Virus record (IMG/VR): IMGVR_UViG_3300032116_001082
Coordinates: 1-27,492 of that record
DNA from: a virus
Reading direction: 5' to 3' (one strand)
Length of the DNA stretch: 27,492 nucleotides
Notes under the pieces: generated by a model
Told to the model about the DNA's origin: nothing
What the model saw: the letters and a program-made list of their open reading frames with translations, nothing else
Databases searched by the model: none
Made by a program: the position numbers and the translations under genes
Shown: positions 24,001 to 27,492 of the stretch, one piece after another
Layout of the letters: every line of letters starts with the position of its first letter
Numbering within the stretch: position 1 is the first letter of the stretch

Positions 24001-27000
24001 GCCACGCTTGACGCGCACGGTCGGAGTCCTCTCGCGGATACGCGAGCGTCGCTACTGGCTCTACTGAACCAAACTCACCTTCACGAACGCGCTTTCTCTT
24101 GACGACATGGATACCCGCGTCGCCCTCGCCATCGGCAGCGCGCCACACGGCTGTCGCGATTGGCTGCTGGTCACCCGTGGGATTGACTGTCGTCGCGCTA
24201 CGAATCGGCTCTCCGAACGACACCATGTAGTCGTAGTCGTCGTCCGAGAAGATTTCCTCCCTGTCGTCCCTGCTGAGAGCGAGTGTGGAGCGAGAAAGGT
24301 CGTCTAGGCGCGTCAGGACGCGCTGGTCCATCACGATGTCGTCAAACTCCTCATATGTGGGGTCGGCAATCTGACGGCGTTCCAGTGTCCTGCGGTCAAG
24401 GGCGACCAACCGCTCCGTTTCGTCAGCGAAATCGCGCGCGCGCTTGATTTGGTCGTCTACATCGGCAAGGAGTTGCTCTTTCCAGCCATTGCGGTCAATA
24501 TCTTCCTTGGAAATGTTCGCTGGGGTGCGATTCGGGGTCACGGACACTCCGATGTCTGCCCCGTCCCATGAGCCGTCCTCTTCCAGTCTCTTGCGCGCCT
24601 CTTCCAGTTGTGAGACGCGCTTGCGAGCGCCAGCAACCTGCGTCTCGCTCTCCTCAATGCTTCCCGCGAGCATTTGGTCGTTCTGACGCACCCGCGAGTA
24701 CGCAATACCCGTGTTGGTGGACGAGCGCATACCGAGGCGCTCCTCTCTGTCCACGGTTCTGTACGGCTGGTCTGGTGACGGTAGTTTCCCGAACTGCTTG
24801 GCGCCCTTCTTCGCCCTCTCTCTATCCACGAGGGCGATGAGGCGGTGATTTCTCACCCGTGAGGCTTGCGAGACGACAGAGAGCCTCTCGTAGAGACTGT
24901 CATCGCCCCTGAACGCCTCTGCGAGCCATGTGGCGTGTCCAAACGCGACGGAATGCTGACCGTTGGCTATTTCCTCAATGGGTACCCATTGGAATCCACG
25001 AGCATCGTCACCTGCCTTCGGCTGTACATCCGACGATACATCCATACGGATACCCGCGATACGACCGCCCTCCACGAAGCGCGGGTCCCAGTCCTTTGCT
25101 TCCACTTCTCCGAGTAGCGTCGTTCCAATCGCGTCGGTTTCAGCGATACTGACTTCCTCGGTAGCCTCGCGCACCGCTGAACGGTCAAGAGACTCATCGC
25201 CCTCTCGCATTCCCCCTGGGAGGGATAGTGCGCCCCTGAATGGACCGCTCTTGCGTTCTATCATGAGGACTTCTGGTCCGTTTTCGCCCTGACGCACGAT
25301 GACGGCGTCGCCAGCCTCTACGCGCGAGGTCTTGGACAATGACCAGTCATTGGACGACCACTCAACATCGTCAGCGTCCTGCGATGTGTCCCTGAACGGG
25401 CGTAGGTCCACGCCGAGAGTCTGCGCGCGTCTGTCAATATCCACCCGTGAGCGCAATCCGCCGACTTCTGGCGGGTATGTCGGTGAGAGTGCCATGTTCG
25501 GCGCATCGTCTCTTTCGGGTGCTGATGTGGACGAACGCACGCCACTTGCTCGCCTCTCCCACGGTTTCTCTGGTCTACCGTCAGGACCAGTAGGTATGCC
25601 CATCGTTCTCGCGAGGACATCTTCCATCTCTGGACTCAGTAGTTCACGAGATGCCCGCTTTCTTGCGAACAGCGAAAGAACCGACTCTGCCCATGTCTCC
25701 TGTGGGCTAGTGAGAGCGTAAAGGCTGTACACCCGTGGCAGCCCTTCTCTTTCCAGAATTGACCACGTCGCTTGTGGACGGTGAAGCAAATTGGGTAATT
25801 CAGTACCTGGCGGTAATGCCTGCTCAAATGCTTGTAATCCCATAGTATTCAGTAAGAGTTTTCCATCTTTTCCAGCCATAAACAGGAATCCAGGCTCTGA
25901 TGATTTCCCTCGTGGCGAACGTACCAGTTTCCATATGTTTGCCCTTTCAGCAAGTTCGCTGATGTATGACAAAACATCATAATCGCTTCCAGCAAGACCA
26001 ATCTCTTTGAGTCTGGCTGACAATTCCCTTGTGTCAAATAGAGTTTCCTTCCTGATGTATCTATCTGCCCACATGATGGGAACTTTTCTGAATAGTCTTC
26101 CTCTGTCGCGACGGCGTGTCCCTGCGGTGTTGTGCCTGAATGTTTCCCTGAGATAAACACGGAGATTATCCAATTCCTGTTTAGTGAATAGACCAGAAGC
26201 AAGAATCCTTTCCTCTGGAGTATTGCTGATGAGGTCATACAGAAAGTGTCCCCACTCGTGTACGAGAACATCTTGTGGCTCGCCAGCGGCATTGTGAAAT
26301 ATTCCTTCTGGACGAAACTCTTGTCTCTCACCCGTGATGGGGTCGGTCTTCGGTGAGTAGTCCCACAAATCTGGGTTATCTCTGCCGACTCCATGCGGAA
26401 TGGTCGGGTCGTTCGTGTCTGGACCGTTAGTTGGTCCATCTGGGTTCCTTGGAGGTGCGCCTGGTCGCCAGCCCGCTTCGTTGGTATTGATAGCCATCAT
26501 GCCAAGACCAGGGAAGTACCATGCCGACGCTCCTTTGGCAGTCGGGTCTCGTCTGTCGTCAACTTTACCGTGTGGGTCTGGCAGCCCGCCCTCTTTTGCT
26601 CTTTTGTTGTATGCGCGACTCACGCCATGAATCGGTGGTATTCCAAATGTCCTTACTGCCCAAGCAAATGCTGGGTTTTCCCTAAGTGCCGCAATGAGTG
26701 CTTCTCTTGCTTGTTGCTGTGCGTCTGGCGAGAAATCCATCAAGTATGAGATATGCTTTTGCTTGTACATGTCAAGGTTTCTCTGTACATGCTGCGCCAT
26801 TTCGCTAGCAATTGCCACTTCTGCGTTATTCATTTCGTCTATCGCATCAACCAATAGAGTTATGTCTTGAAGGTTTACGCCATCTGCGAGTGCGTCATTT
26901 ATTGCCTTCTCTAACTCTGGGATGAGTCCATCAACCGCAAACTGTCCTTCTCGTGAGAAGTTCATTTGCGTGAGACTTAGTGCGTTCTCGTATGACTCTT

Positions 27001-27492
27001 CAGACATGTATGGCATCAGCGATGGCAGCATCTGCCCTAATGCCTTCATGCCTCTCTGTATTTTCGGGTCACTCATATCTGCGCCAAGTAGCAAGTGACC
27101 ATGAAGCGCATGTGCGGACGCTATCGCATAGTCAAGAGGTGATGTTGCTATTACTACATCTGCTATCTCTTCATCGGATAGTTCGGCAAGCCAGTTGAGC
27201 GTGCGATACTGCGGCTCTGATGGATGGGGAAACAAGTCTCTTGCCCTACCCGTGAGCCTTGTGCTTGTGCCACCTAATGCTCTACCATCAACTTTGTATG
27301 GGTGCTGTGTCTTGGTGATGAGTCCTTTGCGATGTCCTGTCGGCTTGACGACTGATGACCTGAGACCTGTGAGTGAACGACGCTCTGCCTGCGTTCTCTC
27401 AATGTCGTCTCTGCGTGTACGCCTGCGTGAGGTAGGTGCTTGTGTCTCTTGTGTGCCTGTTACCCGTTGGTCACCCGTGGGTGCCTGCGGAA
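20984..27492 (-). CDS. Giant multidomain (polyvalent-type) protein, partial
   Basis: At least 2168 residues; the frame is open to the window edge, so the true start lies outside and the TTG at 27235 is not it. Modules from the N-terminal side: a helical region; a zincin metallopeptidase with HEWGH (26246-26260) and a later ETWAE; a Nudix hydrolase with the full G-x5-E-x7-RE-x2-EE box (about 25145-25215); an acidic coiled-coil region; a module with LNMHDIFGHFG (about 23230-23260); a module with TVHFALNHVVSGHMH; and a C-terminal papain-like peptidase (Cys codon 21299, HAWVE His 21182). Eight G(L/V/M)RSS-type motifs lie between modules. Such multi-enzyme proteins are known from phages and conjugative elements. 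DNA coding for the N-terminal third (from about 25.75 kb) looks less GC-rich. Confidence 0.88.
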   Translation of the reverse strand, partial: PQAPTGDQRVTGTQETQAPTSRRRTRRDDIERTQAERRSLTGLRSSVVKPTGHRKGLITKTQHPYKVDGRALGGTSTRLTGRARDLFPHPSEPQYRTLNWLAELSDEEIADVVIATSPLDYAIASAHALHGHLLLGADMSDPKIQRGMKALGQMLPSLMPYMSEESYENALSLTQMNFSREGQFAVDGLIPELEKAINDALADGVNLQDITLLVDAIDEMNNAEVAIASEMAQHVQRNLDMYKQKHISYLMDFSPDAQQQAREALIAALRENPAFAWAVRTFGIPPIHGVSRAYNKRAKEGGLPDPHGKVDDRRDPTAKGASAWYFPGLGMMAINTNEAGWRPGAPPRNPDGPTNGPDTNDPTIPHGVGRDNPDLWDYSPKTDPITGERQEFRPEGIFHNAAGEPQDVLVHEWGHFLYDLISNTPEERILASGLFTKQELDNLRVYLRETFRHNTAGTRRRDRGRLFRKVPIMWADRYIRKETLFDTRELSARLKEIGLAGSDYDVLSYISELAERANIWKLVRSPRGKSSEPGFLFMAGKDGKLLLNTMGLQAFEQALPPGTELPNLLHRPQATWSILEREGLPRVYSLYALTSPQETWAESVLSLFARKRASRELLSPEMEDVLARTMGIPTGPDGRPEKPWERRASGVRSSTSAPERDDAPNMALSPTYPPEVGGLRSRVDIDRRAQTLGVDLRPFRDTSQDADDVEWSSNDWSLSKTSRVEAGDAVIVRQGENGPEVLMIERKSGPFRGALSLPGGMREGDESLDRSAVREATEEVSIAETDAIGTTLLGEVEAKDWDPRFVEGGRIAGIRMDVSSDVQPKAGDDARGFQWVPIEEIANGQHSVAFGHATWLAEAFRGDDSLYERLSVVSQASRVRNHRLIALVDRERAKKGAKQFGKLPSPDQPYRTVDREERLGMRSSTNTGIAYSRVRQNDQMLAGSIEESETQVAGARKRVSQLEEARKRLEEDGSWDGADIGVSVTPNRTPANISKEDIDRNGWKEQLLADVDDQIKRARDFADETERLVALDRRTLERRQIADPTYEEFDDIVMDQRVLTRLDDLSRSTLALSRDDREEIFSDDDYDYMVSFGEPIRSATTVNPTGDQQPIATAVWRAADGEGDAGIHVVKRKRVREGEFGSVEPVATLAYPREDSDRARQAWLGWARETVERDKSKGLRSSVFVPNDDTEVEIEEIAEGLGIIPDHVEGVLAEMVGEFKSRATGDYNGELDANTARRADESVRIAVASDGMPVVRAEPHPAIRAIVGDVVDGKNDIEIPDAEDTRATADFINANLARYVGDEDSGEIRIGDRVIAKVSRDAEGNMLFSDIDPDYRDVGLVGFEGGDQETEETFYQWLAGMWRDKWGFSKTKLDKDEQRNPTWSRLYRQALRDPSILGALGRSERGRNQRLNMHDIFGHFGAGNSFDRHGEFSNALFMCDLADIAVERGVLTREQGERVKRMILSFEAKRVAKGRLDEEIDDENGEHYHTVKRAIEMLAQSPDSRQDQWAGERAFPAFSVDRVIEQLRGKGKEKGTGLRSSTGSPSDETISTAMTYQLRDRLDSGNSNEERLALLTTPKVSRFNAVDEGLRSSTLAPLAKVEKVKKTLSRGALQRDADEKKSVQIGDARLSVDVWKVGDKRVAFGVPTKEASRVSYGTSWRNDAPEDVVDLDFGLGDDVERLPINPYVIAGLDYNSPEGQETARKFAQAVSHLMEDGYAGEAFGGPRQVAPYVSALLYAGSRGDSDAMEEFERLASIGRDKADRLKAQRLKDTGEWLEQSGNKQISDGRLDGVTADQLMLTHETSFEPEYDADGNVILRPNGDWRQQDDTGEYTYGRGTVHFALNHVVSGHMHRTGHGEKPRWIIVSGLKPTMDKNPGSLDNLYVVDTFMSPTPGQPLVMPKQAVRVLKVEPGTSQAEVEKMYQDAIRELGGDGTPTFLGGDTYSQTRGADALAAKIGMELGVTSTVHSDHGTYANEEVIEDTNKSFAPSSSQVSEMSPNALARLTAHGLWKGSELDFVNEDDQPRGLWSSTRSGMGDLPSVRAYDKAFEEEYGSPPTEGDGDCFVAAIDKARELANAYDNVRVVHGVPLGTGGEAEGLRFPHAWVEFTQMFGDFPVEFVADFSNGNEVIIPKQMYYQIGKIDEGFNREYAVDELDELIESNGHAGPW

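Noticed and set aside
27235-27235. TTG at 27235 as the start of the giant protein
   Set aside because: The frame stays open to the window edge for 85 more codons and contains another GLRSS motif (27353-27367), so the gene starts outside the window.

Overview
The window reads as a piece of an actinobacteriophage genome, or a prophage or phage-like element of a high-GC actinobacterium. The sequence is GC-rich with very dense coding, many 1 to 8 nt stop/start overlaps and many tiny ORFs. It carries phage-type replication genes (SSB, flavin-dependent thymidylate synthase ThyX, a Toprim primase fused to an ATPase, a SNF2 helicase), a WhiB-family regulator (an actinobacterial hallmark), an Rpf-like secreted muralytic protein, three tRNA genes, a DUF932 protein and a giant multidomain protein. 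No integrase, capsid or tail gene is recognisable, so lifestyle and host genus cannot be fixed.

Layout. (1) 1-9.6 kb, + strand: an accessory region of about 30 genes of 28-173 codons, nearly all hypothetical, many with CxxC zinc-ribbon pairs, and three paralogous KTSC-like genes. It is punctuated by a promoter repeat (TTGTSR, 17 nt, TACNNT/TAGAGT, with AATAACGGA conserved in the spacer). Eleven of the 15 copies end only 6-7 nt before an ATG, so those genes should make leaderless mRNAs. A second repeat (TTTCCGCCACCGT followed by ATTAGAAA) sits just behind genes or terminators, and three intergenic gaps share a longer composite element. Three tRNAs (Ile-UAU, Leu-UAA, Val-UAC) lie at 3.9-4.2 kb. 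(2) 9.6-11.6 kb: a SMARCAL1-like SNF2 helicase, then a structured noncoding RNA with its own promoter and terminator. (3) 11.7-15.2 kb, mostly - strand: two small unknown genes, a DUF932 protein, a coiled-coil microprotein, the Rpf-like protein and a small acidic protein. (4) 15.3-20.4 kb, + strand: a tight SSB - lipoprotein - ThyX cluster, then a terminator, then an unknown protein, WhiB, primase/ATPase, an HTH protein, an RHH-like protein and a zinc ribbon. (5) 20.4 kb to the end, - strand: a DUF5872-like basic protein and, overlapping it upstream, a giant protein of at least 2168 residues with zincin, Nudix, HDxFGH and papain-like modules. A recurring G(L/V/M)RSS motif lies near the module boundaries.

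How it fits together (inference). Region 4 supplies nucleotides, primer synthesis and ssDNA binding for phage DNA replication. Region 1 looks like an early takeover region whose many small proteins are switched on together through one promoter class. Region 5 resembles the polyvalent proteins of phages, possibly delivered with DNA or processed into pieces. The most unusual signals are the leaderless promoter array with phased DnaA-box-like sites, the structured RNAs, and the motif-punctuated giant protein.
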